Both the position numbers and the translations under genes were made by a program. From Candidatus Hodarchaeota archaeon (lineage in GTDB: Archaea > Asgardarchaeota > Heimdallarchaeia > Hodarchaeales > Hodarchaeaceae): 48,918 nt of DNA. The stretch lies in contig JAEOTY010000339.1 of NCBI GenBank assembly GCA_016839625.1, positions 1-48,918 on the forward strand, read 5' to 3'. Within the stretch, counting starts at the first letter, position 1. Each line of letters begins with the position of its first letter. A model generated the notes under the pieces. That model ran no database searches. It saw only the letters and a list, made by a program, of their open reading frames with translations, and was not told where the DNA came from. Of the stretch, positions 6,540 to 15,126 are shown piece by piece.

Positions 6540-9164
6540 GTGAGATGCTTTAGTTTGAGGAAACGGGTTATTGAATGGGATTTTCCTTTAGGTGAGATAT
6601 CGAAAGCATCTATCCATGAGAAGAGTGTCAGGCATGGACACCCAAGCACTTTACATCTGTGGTGGGCCAGACGGCCATTAGCAGCTTCTCGAGCGACCAC
6701 ATTTGCAGCTTTAATTGATCTACCTTCAAGTTCTAAGGGGAAAGAAGAGTTATATGGATTGATCAGAGATATTGCGCCTTGGAATACTGTGAAATCCAAT
6801 TCAAATCCTGTAATTCATAAAAGTCAGCAGTTTATTAAAAAGCAGTGGCATAATGAACCACCAAAAATAATAGATCCTTTTTCGGGGGGAGGATCAATTC
6901 CTCTCGAAGCTTTAAGACTTGGTTGTGAAACCTATGCAAGTGACTTAAACCCAATTGCAGTTATCATCGGGAAAGCAACCCTAGAATGGCCACAAAAGGC
7001 TGCTAGTACTCAACTAGCAACAATTGTCGAAAAATGGTCAAAAAAAATTCGGAAGGAGGTTAAAAAAGAGATTGGCCAATTTTATCCTCATGATTCAGGA
7101 GAGGAAGGAGGTATTCCCATTGGATATCTATGGGCTAGAACAATTATTTGTCCAAATCCAGCCTGTTCTGCAGAAATTCCTTTAATTAAACATTTCTGGT
7201 TAGCTAAAACTAAAAGACGCTCAATCGCCTATAAACCAATAATAAACAGAGATACAAAAACAATTTCTTTTCAAATTCAGATAGATAACAACATTGATTT
7301 TGACCCCTCCCAAGGAACAATTTCAAGGGCTAACGCCAGATGTTTAATTTGTAACCAAGTGATAAAAGCAATTAAAATACGAGAACTTGCACAACAGGGA
7401 AAAATGCTTCATAAAATGACTATAGTGATCCTACGATTTCCCAACAGGAAAAATAAGCACTATCGTATAGCAAATGAGAATGATCTTCACACCTACACTC
7501 AAGCAACAAAATTTCTTGTTCAAAAGCTTTCAAACTATGGGGATATGGAACCTCTTTTACCAGATGAAGAATTGCCACCAATGGGAACTTTGGGGTTTGG
7601 TGTTCGTCAATATGGGATGTCTAAGTGGTGTGATTTGTTTAATCCTCGTCAGCAATTAGCACTCGTCACCTTTCTCGAGCGAATCAAAGCAAATTACAAA
7701 GCAATTGCTAAAGAGCATCAAGAATTAGTTGATACAACCCCTCACCCCATTAAACTATCTAGTATAATTATGGCTTATTTAGCAATAATCCTAGGAAGGT
7801 TGGCAGATAAGAATGCTAATTTAGTGGTTTACAACGCTTATGGGGAGAAAATTGAGCATGTCTTTGGCAGAACAGCTCTCTCAATGGCGTGGGATTATGC
7901 AGAATTAAATGTTTTCTCTGGTGCCAATGGAGATTGGTTACGGCAAACCGACTGGGTTATTCGCTTTTTGGATACAAATTCTTGGGAAATTTCTACGGAA
8001 TCATCAGTTCAACAGGCATCTGCCACAAGTTTACCTTTTCCTAACGAGTTTTTTGATGCTGTTTTAACTGATCCACCATATTACGACAATGTTCCTTATT
8101 CTGATCTCTCAGATTTCTTTTATGTTTGGTTCAAAAAAGCAATTGGTGATCTATTTCCTGAGCTATTTGCAACTCCACTCACTCCCAAGGAAGAAGAGAT
8201 TGTTGCTAATAAGGGAAGACAAAAGAATCCTAAGGAGTTTTTTGAAGAAAATATTCGCAATTCCTTTCAAGAGATGTATAGAGTATTGAAATCCCAAGGC
8301 ATTGCGATCATAGTGTATGCCCACAAGTCCTCAGCAGGTTGGGAGACAATGTTGGAGGCATTAACTAACGCTGGTTTCGTGGTTACAGCTTCATGGCCCA
8401 TTCACACTGAAATGAAAACGCGTCTTCGAGCAAGAACATCAGCAGCACTCGCTTCATCTATCTATCTTGTGTGCAGAAAACATCCACAACATGAGATCGG
8501 TTATTTTAAAGAGATCCAACATGAAATAGAAAGTCAAATCCATGAACAATTACATCGCTTCTGGAATGAGGGGATTCGTGGTGGGGATTTTTTCATATCA
8601 GCAATTGGGCCTGCTATGGAGATACTAAGTCAATACCGGCAAATAATGCGTTACTCTGGTGATATAGTCTCGTTTCGAGATCAATTAAACCTGATCCGTT
8701 CGATTTCAACGAACTTCCTTGTAAAAACCATTTTACAGAACAAAGGAACCATTATGATTGATAGAGTGTCTCAATTTTATCTGGCATTTAGATGGACTTT
8801 TCAAGATAATACTGTTGACTTTGGGGAAGCTCAGAAACTTAGTCAAGCGTGTGGAGTCGAGCTAGACCAAACTTTGAGAATTGGACTTATTGAGAAAAAA
8901 GGATCTAAGATCACAGTCCTAGACGCTTCAAATCGGCGTAATATGAATACAGAAGACCCTTACTTAGTTAATGTTATGCACCAATCGTTAATCGCTTGGA
9001 AGGAAGGAGATGAAAACCAACTAAAAGAAATAGTCCTTTCTTCTGACATTTTAGAGAAAGATGATTTTTTAAAATTCTGTCAAGCGGTAGCTGAATGCCT
9101 CCCTCGAAGAAATGCTGAAAAACAGCTACTTGAAGGATTTCTGATTTCGAAGTATTGCACATAG
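6540..9164 (+). CDS. DUF1156-containing DNA methylase with zinc ribbon (COG1743)
   Basis: An 874-residue predicted SAM-dependent adenine-specific DNA methyltransferase. Residues about 10-65 are the DUF1156 domain, including SVRHGHPSTLHLWWARRPL. The SAM-binding motif DPFSGGGS starts at residue 112 and is followed by SDLNP. A zinc ribbon is formed by Cys204/Cys209 and Cys268/Cys271. The catalytic motif DPPYYDN starts at residue 511. The C-terminal part (about 650-874) is helical and unassigned. The start is a GTG at 6540 with no ribosome site; later starts would cut into DUF1156. In bacteria and archaea this family often travels with DUF499, DUF3780 and helicase genes in defence islands, but none are beside it here, so this copy is an orphan. 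Its substrate could be host or foreign DNA. Confidence 0.88.
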   Translation: MRCFSLRKRVIEWDFPLGEISKASIHEKSVRHGHPSTLHLWWARRPLAASRATTFAALIDLPSSSKGKEELYGLIRDIAPWNTVKSNSNPVIHKSQQFIKKQWHNEPPKIIDPFSGGGSIPLEALRLGCETYASDLNPIAVIIGKATLEWPQKAASTQLATIVEKWSKKIRKEVKKEIGQFYPHDSGEEGGIPIGYLWARTIICPNPACSAEIPLIKHFWLAKTKRRSIAYKPIINRDTKTISFQIQIDNNIDFDPSQGTISRANARCLICNQVIKAIKIRELAQQGKMLHKMTIVILRFPNRKNKHYRIANENDLHTYTQATKFLVQKLSNYGDMEPLLPDEELPPMGTLGFGVRQYGMSKWCDLFNPRQQLALVTFLERIKANYKAIAKEHQELVDTTPHPIKLSSIIMAYLAIILGRLADKNANLVVYNAYGEKIEHVFGRTALSMAWDYAELNVFSGANGDWLRQTDWVIRFLDTNSWEISTESSVQQASATSLPFPNEFFDAVLTDPPYYDNVPYSDLSDFFYVWFKKAIGDLFPELFATPLTPKEEEIVANKGRQKNPKEFFEENIRNSFQEMYRVLKSQGIAIIVYAHKSSAGWETMLEALTNAGFVVTASWPIHTEMKTRLRARTSAALASSIYLVCRKHPQHEIGYFKEIQHEIESQIHEQLHRFWNEGIRGGDFFISAIGPAMEILSQYRQIMRYSGDIVSFRDQLNLIRSISTNFLVKTILQNKGTIMIDRVSQFYLAFRWTFQDNTVDFGEAQKLSQACGVELDQTLRIGLIEKKGSKITVLDASNRRNMNTEDPYLVNVMHQSLIAWKEGDENQLKEIVLSSDILEKDDFLKFCQAVAECLPRRNAEKQLLEGFLISKYCT

Positions 9165-9200
9165 AAAGGAAAAACAATTTTATCTGGGGTTTTCAAGAGA

Positions 9201-9638
9201 CTATTTCTCTTGTAGTTTAAGAAGCTCTTTGTTAATTTTTGTTAAAATACTCTCAATAACCTTCTGGCTTTTTAGTATTGTTTGCATATCTTCTGATAAC
9301 GTTTTCATGTCATTTTCTATATTTTTAAGAGATATCTCTACATCATCAAGGCGGTTGTCAATTAAAGCATCAGAAATTGTATCGGGTGCAGAGCTTCTAG
9401 AAGTACCGCTAGATGGGAGATTCTTAAGTCTACTAGATTCTTTTTTCTGTTCTTGGGCTAAGGGTGTAATACTGGACGACCCTTTAGTCAACGAAGCAGA
9501 AACAACAGGTGAGTAAACTGGAGGTGGAGGTTCATCGAAGTCACCTTGGAATTCTTTGGGAACAATCATTTTAAAATCGTCAGCAGATCGGTTTGAAATG
9601 GATTCTTCAGACCCACAATGCGGACAGGGAAACTTCAT
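9201..9638 (-). CDS. Zinc-ribbon protein with C-terminal coiled coil (hypothetical)
   Basis: 145 residues from the first ATG. It begins with KFPCPHCGSEE, one half of a zinc ribbon. A Pro/Ser-rich linker follows (residues about 30-85), then a coiled coil of about 60 residues (ISDALIDNRLDDVEIS onward). The frame is open upstream of the ATG and encodes CKKCHNYI, which supplies the missing first Cys pair of a four-cysteine ribbon. No ATG, GTG or TTG occurs before the in-frame stop at 9681-9683; an ATT at 9672-9674, preceded by GTGAG, is the only plausible start that keeps both pairs. The true protein is therefore probably 12 residues longer. Similar small zinc-ribbon-plus-coil proteins are common in Asgard archaea; function unknown. 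Confidence 0.65.
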   Translation of the reverse strand: MKFPCPHCGSEESISNRSADDFKMIVPKEFQGDFDEPPPPVYSPVVSASLTKGSSSITPLAQEQKKESSRLKNLPSSGTSRSSAPDTISDALIDNRLDDVEISLKNIENDMKTLSEDMQTILKSQKVIESILTKINKELLKLQEK

Positions 9639-9695
9639 TATATAATTGTGGCATTTTTTGCAAACAGGACTAATAGAAACTCACATCCAGTAAGC

Positions 9696-9738
9696 GTCCA
9701 GGTCTAGGACGGCAGTATGTGTCCAGGTCTAGGAAGGC
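9696..9738. repeat. Two near-identical 18-bp direct repeats, 25-bp period
   Basis: GTCCAGGTCTAGGACGGC at 9696-9713 recurs at 9721-9738 with one change (C to A). The unit is much more GC-rich than its surroundings. It lies just upstream of the zinc-ribbon gene on its promoter side and downstream of tldE. It is too few copies for a CRISPR array. It could be a regulator-binding site. Confidence 0.75.
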
Positions 9739-9810
9739 TAACTAATAACTCATGTTTTCACTCTTAAATAAATTTTACCCAAGAAAAGTATGTGAAATAT
9801 CCCACTATTA

Positions 9811-11190
9811 CTATTGTGTTGCTGTTGTAATTCGACAATCTTTTACGCGTACAGTAGAAATCCAAGTGGGAATCAAAACTTCCCACCATTTGACCTGTAC
9901 CTGATCGTTCCCTAGGGCTTCAATATTGGAAAATTGTCGTAATAGGTTATCACTGATACGAAAATTCTTTATCGGTTGTCCTAATTCACCATTTTCGATA
10001 AGGAATGCAGCGTCTCTCGGAATTGTGCTATACTCGGTTGATATCATACTAGTGAACCGAGTATACCAGTTGCAAGTAACAAAAACAGTCGGATTTGACC
10101 CCTCTAGTAGTTCATCAAAAGAATGATCTCCATTATTAAACACCAAATTTGTAGGAGAGGGACCCAAAAGTTTAATCCCCATACCGAAGTCAATCAATTC
10201 CCCGTTTCCTGTACTTTTTCCACCAGACATCTTGGCTGTTGATGTATTGTGAAGGAAGTTGATTAAAACTCCTTCCTTGATAATTGGAGTTTCTTGTCGT
10301 GGCGTTCCTTCAAGATCATAAGGAGATGAGCATAATCCGTCTTGCTGTAATCCATTATCTGTCACTGAAACATATTCTGGTGCTAATTTTTCCCCCATTT
10401 TATCTCCTAAAGCGCTTCTACCCATCATAATCGCAAGGGGATTCGCCATTTCTGGAATTACTCCCAGTAAATTAGCTGCAACCGCAGGTGTCATAACAAT
10501 ATCATATTTTCCCCTTTTCACCTGTTTTGCACCTTGGTGGAGTTTGGAGAAATGTCCCGCTCGTTCTCCAGCAGTAGAAATCTTTTTCTCAGCGTCAGAA
10601 GGAATTCGACCGCAAGCTAAACCTTGACCAGAAGCATCTAATTCCTCCTGAAATGCTCTGACTGTAAGATTATAATAAGTCTCAGTATAACTCCCCCTAG
10701 GCCCTGCAGAGCTATTCAGGAAAATTGTTTTCTCGCCGAAAAGGTAGGAACCAGCTACTCTAACAGCACCTGCAGTGAACGCGGCATCAATACAGGCATT
10801 TATATCGTTTGGAGCTTTCTCTTGATAATCCAGAATTTTCGTATCAGCAAGACCCTCTTGTTTTGGATAACTTGAGATTTTTTCTTCTGTACCTTGAAAG
10901 AAAGGACTAGCCCCCATTTTTTTCGTGAATTTTACTGATGCTTCCACTTGTTCCTTAACATTCTCATTTGAGGAGGGTGAAAATTCATTCGTTGACAGAC
11001 GGTTATCATCAACGACCACAATTAGTTCAATCATTTTTGAGTGCCATTGTTTGTTAATATCAATCTTGTTTTGAGAAAATCTGATTTGATTTTCAATGTT
11101 TGAAATGCCACGAGCGATAATAAGATCAACATCCAGTTTCTGTCCAATTTCAACTGATAAATCGACATAAGCTTCCATTTGTTCTGTCAT
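9811..11190 (-). CDS. TldE/PmbA-like protein, partner of TldD metalloprotease
   Basis: A 459-residue member of the PmbA/TldD family (U62 peptidase-like). It carries the family blocks but has no HExxxH motif, which marks it as the non-catalytic TldE/PmbA partner. In characterised bacteria and archaea TldD and TldE form a heterodimeric zinc protease that degrades unfolded or modified peptides in the cytoplasm. Family features seen include SSAGPRGSYTETYYNLTVRAF-like central strands, a glycine-rich block GKSTGNGELIDFG, and a C-terminal block LIENGELGQPIKNFRISDN. It starts at an ATG 12 bases after the tldD stop, so the two are co-transcribed and made in equal amounts. Well supported by family and neighbour. 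Confidence 0.9.
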   Translation of the reverse strand: MTEQMEAYVDLSVEIGQKLDVDLIIARGISNIENQIRFSQNKIDINKQWHSKMIELIVVVDDNRLSTNEFSPSSNENVKEQVEASVKFTKKMGASPFFQGTEEKISSYPKQEGLADTKILDYQEKAPNDINACIDAAFTAGAVRVAGSYLFGEKTIFLNSSAGPRGSYTETYYNLTVRAFQEELDASGQGLACGRIPSDAEKKISTAGERAGHFSKLHQGAKQVKRGKYDIVMTPAVAANLLGVIPEMANPLAIMMGRSALGDKMGEKLAPEYVSVTDNGLQQDGLCSSPYDLEGTPRQETPIIKEGVLINFLHNTSTAKMSGGKSTGNGELIDFGMGIKLLGPSPTNLVFNNGDHSFDELLEGSNPTVFVTCNWYTRFTSMISTEYSTIPRDAAFLIENGELGQPIKNFRISDNLLRQFSNIEALGNDQVQVKWWEVLIPTWISTVRVKDCRITTATQ

Positions 11191-11202
11191 TTTTACTGCA
11201 CC

Positions 11203-12615
11203 TCAACCGAGTCTGATATCCCGCATACGGATGTAACCACCACCAGCATAAACGGGAACTCCCTGCGATGGGTCACTCTTCCCACAAATGCCAGGAAAAT
11301 CAAATATAAGATCTTTGGAAACTCCGTCAATCGAAGAAAACAATCCTATAGATGTAAGCTCCATAACAGGACGACGTACCATTGTGTCAGTCACTTCTCC
11401 ATTTTTAATTTCAAAGCATTCAAAACCTACATATTTAGATTGATATCGTCTATCATCGATATTCCACTCTGTAAATGAAAGCATGTAGATCCCGTGTTTC
11501 ACACCTTCTATCAATTCTTCAAGAGTATAATCTCCTGGTTTCATATAAGTATTAGCCATACGAATTATTGGTTCACGATTGAAGTCCGAAGACCGAGCTG
11601 CTCCATTCGATCCTAATCCAAATTTCACCCCGTATTCTCGATTAAGTAGCGGTTCATTTATTATTCCATTCTTAATTAGAATTCTTTCACGAGCTTTAAC
11701 ACCCTCGTCATCGTATTCATAATATCCTCCTGTCCCCGGAATTGTTGGATCTTCTGCGATAGTTACGTATTCAGATCCAACTCGTGATTCCCTAAAGGAT
11801 AAGTCCCTCCAGAAGGACTCCCCTGCTTGTGCACCTTCTCTGCCCATAATTCGATCTCCCTCACTAGGATGACCACAATTCTCGTGACAAATAATACCCA
11901 CGACTTCGGGACCTACAACAAAATCTACTTTTCCTGTTATAGCATTTTCTGATTGCGCGGCAACTTTAGCTAAGCGGGCACAATCATCATCATATTTATC
12001 AATCCAAGTTTTAGTGCCTTCCCATCCTGTACTCCGAGTTAGATCCACCCAACGTTGTTCAGAATCTAACAGCCCTTTGGCTGTTAAAATAGCATAGAAT
12101 TTAAGCATGGACGATTCTGACTCAATACGAGTCCCTTCTGAAGTTACAAGATATTTCTCATAGCTTTGAGCTTCAAAAATATTCGCACGGGTGTTGATCC
12201 CATGATCTTCAGCCTTTTTATCCATTTCTGTTAATAACTCTAGCATAGAATCTGTGTCAACGTCTACCAATTTTTGTTTGGCGGCCACGGCCCATTTCGC
12301 TTCATTTGAAATAGGTTCACCTAAATCAATTTTCTCTTTGGGATTGGATCCTTTCACCATTTTGACTCCAATGTTAATAGCGTCTGTTACCGTTTTTCTC
12401 GATAGTTCATCAATGGATACAAACGCAAGTCCCCCATTTTTTAACACACGAAATCCAATACCAAGCCAAGGTCGTTGAGTTCCTGAAATTAACATACCGT
12501 TTCGTAAGAGTAGAAGAGTTCTTTGACCATTAATTAATCTGGCTTCTACGTAGTCAACTCCATTTTGGTGGGCATATTCCACACCAAATTCAGCTAAGTC
12601 TTTACCATATGACAC
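11203..12615 (-). CDS. tldD: TldD-type zinc metalloprotease
   Basis: A 470-residue catalytic subunit of the TldD/TldE protease. The zinc-binding HExxxH is His244-Glu-Asn-Cys-Gly-His249, followed by PSEGDRIMGREG. The C-terminal CGKSDPSQGVPVYAGGG block carries the conserved cysteine that completes the site in this family. N-terminal residues about 1-200 are the dimerisation and fold domain. The length agrees with bacterial TldD (about 480). It is the first gene of a minus-strand pair with tldE. The ATG start gives the usual N-terminus for the family; a short upstream region separates it from a 306-base gene-poor stretch. Confidence 0.93.
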   Translation of the reverse strand: MSYGKDLAEFGVEYAHQNGVDYVEARLINGQRTLLLLRNGMLISGTQRPWLGIGFRVLKNGGLAFVSIDELSRKTVTDAINIGVKMVKGSNPKEKIDLGEPISNEAKWAVAAKQKLVDVDTDSMLELLTEMDKKAEDHGINTRANIFEAQSYEKYLVTSEGTRIESESSMLKFYAILTAKGLLDSEQRWVDLTRSTGWEGTKTWIDKYDDDCARLAKVAAQSENAITGKVDFVVGPEVVGIICHENCGHPSEGDRIMGREGAQAGESFWRDLSFRESRVGSEYVTIAEDPTIPGTGGYYEYDDEGVKARERILIKNGIINEPLLNREYGVKFGLGSNGAARSSDFNREPIIRMANTYMKPGDYTLEELIEGVKHGIYMLSFTEWNIDDRRYQSKYVGFECFEIKNGEVTDTMVRRPVMELTSIGLFSSIDGVSKDLIFDFPGICGKSDPSQGVPVYAGGGYIRMRDIRLG

Positions 12616-12921
12616 TCTTTGTCAACTCGTGATATCCTATTTTAGCAAATTTATCAGAGTAACTTTTGGTATAAATCCTCCAGAATAAAAATATTTCTCT
12701 CTTTCTCCCTCTTGGATGATTTTTGTAGATTTTTAGAATAAAACTTAGGGAATTAGTTACAATTGAAGAATTCATGAGGATTCATTATATTATCTATCAT
12801 AGATAGGAATCTAAATTAAGTTACTAAATGAATAGGTTAATAAAAAAGATAGAGGCAACTACACTAATTCAGTGTTCAGAAAAAGACGATAAAATTTAGC
12901 TGAAAAAGAATTGTGGTATAA
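12616..12921. other. Gene-poor stretch with a short palindrome
   Basis: No convincing gene is present on either strand. The longest plus-strand ATG frame I followed here is 23 codons and has no ribosome site. A perfect 7-base inverted repeat with a one-base centre, TATCTAT-C-ATAGATA, lies at 12791-12805, flanked by GGATTC and GAATCT that extend the symmetry imperfectly. The stretch must contain the tldD promoter near its left end. Confidence 0.5.
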
Positions 12922-13062
12922 TTAATGCCAGCTCCAACGTATTTTATCCAATTCCTCTTTGGTTATCTTAGGTTCTTTACCATATTTCCGTTCTAGATAG
13001 TTATGTTTCTTTGACGTTGGACTCGAAGATTTTTTATCAGTAGACGGTGATGAAGATGACAT
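12922..13062 (-). CDS. 46-residue hypothetical protein
   Basis: A complete small frame from an ATG at 13062 to TAA. The N-terminus is a Ser/Pro/Lys-rich tail (MSSSSPSTDKKSSSP), followed by a compact conserved-looking end, KYGKEPKITKEELDKIRWSW, then His. The Trp-Ser-Trp-His ending and dense Lys/Glu pattern are unlike random AT-rich translation. A TATA-like ATAAT lies just upstream, and no ribosome site is visible, so it may be leaderless. Function unknown; it could be a small nucleic-acid- or protein-binding factor. The gene call rests on composition and intact frame only. Confidence 0.5.
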   Translation of the reverse strand: MSSSSPSTDKKSSSPTSKKHNYLERKYGKEPKITKEELDKIRWSWH

Positions 13063-13294
13063 ACGTATTATATTGCTGAAATCCCTTTTAAACTCATAAG
13101 AGAGAGAGATAACTGAAAATGATATAGGAATGAATAAAATCCTGAACCTGTATTATAAACCTTAGTTTTCGGTAAATAATGATTCCATTCTATATAAAAC
13201 TCAGTATCCCTTTAATTAGAGAGAGTTATCTTACTATAGAAAATGAAAATGAAAATTTAAAAGGAGATCTTTCTCAATAATAATTGAGACTATC

Positions 13295-13435
13295 ATGGTG
13301 TTTAAGAAAATCCCCCAATCTTCTCGACGAAAAAAAGCTAATATTAATAAAGAGGCCATTGAGCATATAAAGGATACTAAACGTCGGATTAAGGAGAAAA
13401 TTCCACAGGCGAAAACAAAGAAGAAAGAAAAGTAG
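13295..13435 (+). CDS. 46-residue very basic hypothetical protein
   Basis: A small plus-strand frame from ATG to TAG, rich in Lys and Arg (MVFKKIPQSSRRKKAN at the start, KTKKKEK at the end) with a helical middle (KEAIEHIKDTKRRIKEKI). The high positive charge suggests RNA, ribosome or DNA binding. The nearest purine-rich site, AAGGAG at 13261-13266, is 28 bases away, so the start is not certain. A 77-base gap separates it from the next small basic protein. A longer opposite-strand frame covers the same DNA but looks like a mirror of this one. Confidence 0.45.
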   Translation: MVFKKIPQSSRRKKANINKEAIEHIKDTKRRIKEKIPQAKTKKKEK

Positions 13436-13511
13436 TCTAAAGCGGTATTTGACTTAATGATCCAAAGGAATATAATATAATACATTATTTACAGAGTGGA
13501 ATGGTGTTTTT

Positions 13512-13631
13512 ATGCCCAGGAAAGGAAAGGGAGTCAGACGTATTCTCCGAGAAGAAAAACGGTTACGAGAGAAGAAAAAACAAGGAAAAAAATTCTGGCG
13601 TTTGAAAAAAGAAGACCTTAACAACGACTAA
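13512..13631 (+). CDS. 39-residue basic hypothetical protein
   Basis: A small frame from ATG to TAA. The protein begins MPRKGKGVRRIL, continues with an Arg/Lys/Glu helix (REEKRLREKKKQGKKF) and ends WRLKKEDLNND. It is strongly basic and likely binds RNA or the ribosome. GGTG lies a few bases upstream of the ATG. It ends 22 bases before the S4-FtsJ methyltransferase, so the two may form an operon, which would fit an RNA-linked role. It is too short for standard gene calling; the operon position and composition are the support. Confidence 0.5.
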   Translation: MPRKGKGVRRILREEKRLREKKKQGKKFWRLKKEDLNND

Positions 13632-13653
13632 CTAGCAAGTAAAGTGAACAGGT

Positions 13654-14364
13654 GTGCGTTTGGATGAATGGTTTGTTCATAATCAGCTTTTTCCTTCCAG
13701 GTCGAGGGCAATTCGGTTCATCCGAGAAAATGGCGTCAGGATAAATGATAAGCTTGTGAAAAAACCTGCTTATAGAGTAAAAACTCATGATAAAATTGAG
13801 ACAAAAGAATTAATAATTCAGAGATTCGGGAAACCAGTAGGTTATCACAAAATAGAATTTTTATCCTCTAATCTTGATTTCCCCCTTATAAGTCCAAAAG
13901 ATCAGTGTCTAGACATCGGAGCAAATGTAGGGGGATTTTCGATTTTTATGTTAGAGAATAATGTTGATTCTGTCTTAGCCATTGAAATTTCACCGCAATA
14001 TGAGCCATCTTTGAGAGAAATCAAAGAACAATGGTCCAATTTCTCTTATAGAATTGCTAACTTTTTCGAGGTAAATATTGATAATTTCTCTCCTCAATCT
14101 TTTAGCCTTATAACAGCAGATTTAACATTAGACCCTTTTTTCTTACTTGAAAATCTAGATCGTTTCAATCAGCTTTTGCAACCCACTTCCATATCAGCTC
14201 GACTTCTTTTAACCATAAAAACTGGAAAAGTTTCCGATCCTCAAGGAGTTATTGCTGCGATTGAACAAAAGATCCCAAATTTCTTTCCAGATTCTTCTCA
14301 CATGTGGTTAAAATCATTACCAGGTAAGCAAGAACACATTTTACTCATTATACGCTCTTATTGA
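13654..14364 (+). CDS. S4-domain FtsJ-like RNA methyltransferase (TlyA-like)
   Basis: A 236-residue protein with an N-terminal S4 RNA-binding domain (residues about 1-50: MRLDEWFVHNQLFPSRSRA, then GVRINDKLVKKPAYRV) and a Rossmann methyltransferase domain. SAM motif I is CLDIGANVGGFSIFML, followed by the acidic end of strand two, AIEISP. Asp in TADLTLDP and Lys in LTIKTGK sit where FtsJ/TlyA enzymes hold catalytic residues. It likely 2'-O-methylates rRNA or another RNA. The start is GTG with AGGTG overlapping just upstream. Length is close to TlyA (about 270) but shorter. Divergence from bacterial TlyA leaves the target uncertain. Confidence 0.82.
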   Translation: MRLDEWFVHNQLFPSRSRAIRFIRENGVRINDKLVKKPAYRVKTHDKIETKELIIQRFGKPVGYHKIEFLSSNLDFPLISPKDQCLDIGANVGGFSIFMLENNVDSVLAIEISPQYEPSLREIKEQWSNFSYRIANFFEVNIDNFSPQSFSLITADLTLDPFFLLENLDRFNQLLQPTSISARLLLTIKTGKVSDPQGVIAAIEQKIPNFFPDSSHMWLKSLPGKQEHILLIIRSY

Positions 14365-14407
14365 TTTTTCTTCAGATAATTCTTAGTACTCCTTAGATTA
14401 AAGTTGT

Positions 14408-14974
14408 TTATCTCTCCCTTTGTTCTCTTTTCTTTTGCAAGTTTATAAGATCTCCTTTTAATGTCTCATAGATGAAACCAACAACTTCCACTCCAACTGG
14501 AGTAATTAAAGGATGTTCCCGAATATCCTTAACAGTTTTTTGAACTTGTACCTCAACATTATTGAACCCAAGAAACGCACTAGGAGGATCAGAGGAGCCT
14601 AATAAACGGAGAACCTCTTCAGGTGATATTCCTGCCCTCTTAGAAATTTTTGAGATTAATTTTCTCATTTGATTCTCTGACATTTCCCCTCCACAATCTG
14701 TATGCCCTATAACTGCAATTAGATTGACATTTAGCTCATATACAGCAATTAATAGAGATCGAAGGCTATCAAGAGTTAATAAAGCACCTGTGGTCCGAAT
14801 GACAATTGCTTCCCCAGGATCCTCAATTCCAAAGACATTCGAGATTATCCGACAATCCATACATGTTAAAATGGCTACCCTCCACTTAGGCTGTCTGGTT
14901 AACTCACTATAAGGATAATAATACTTGATATTTCGCCAAAGCTTAAATTTCTCATCTAAGTTAAAAACTGCCAA
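14408..14974 (-). CDS. Beta-class carbonic anhydrase
   Basis: A 188-residue enzyme interconverting CO2 and bicarbonate. Zinc ligands are Cys38 in CMDCR, His91 and Cys94 in GHTDCGG; the Asp40-Arg42 catalytic dyad is present. The usual CMDSR/CMDAR motif has Cys in place of Ser or Ala. Length and motif spacing fit the small archaeal and mycobacterial-like beta class. It stands alone, convergent with the S4-FtsJ gene (43 bases between the stops). It may supply bicarbonate for carboxylation or balance pH. Confidence 0.93.
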   Translation of the reverse strand: MAVFNLDEKFKLWRNIKYYYPYSELTRQPKWRVAILTCMDCRIISNVFGIEDPGEAIVIRTTGALLTLDSLRSLLIAVYELNVNLIAVIGHTDCGGEMSENQMRKLISKISKRAGISPEEVLRLLGSSDPPSAFLGFNNVEVQVQKTVKDIREHPLITPVGVEVVGFIYETLKGDLINLQKKREQRER

Positions 14975-15126
14975 TTTTTATCCCAAGGATTATATTTTAA
15001 TTTAATTCGTGACAAAAGCATTATTTATACTTGGTCTTCTCGGATATCTGAAAAAAAAATGATGAAGAGAAATTAGGAAACAAAAAATATTATCTAAAAG
15101 GAATAAATAGAAAATAGGACTTTTTC

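Noticed and set aside
6540-9674. A BREX, DISARM or similar defence island around the DUF1156 methylase
   Set aside because: No helicase, DUF499, phosphatase or nuclease gene is adjacent; only the methylase is present.
9696-9738. CRISPR array
   Set aside because: Only two copies, with a seven-base gap instead of a spacer of about 30-40 bases, and no cas genes.
12828-12899. A 23-codon plus-strand frame in the gene-poor stretch after tldD
   Set aside because: Very short, no ribosome site and no recognisable pattern.
13234-13485. An 83-codon minus-strand frame
   Set aside because: Rich in Phe/Ile/Leu as expected from the reverse of a Lys-rich gene; it mirrors the small basic plus-strand protein.
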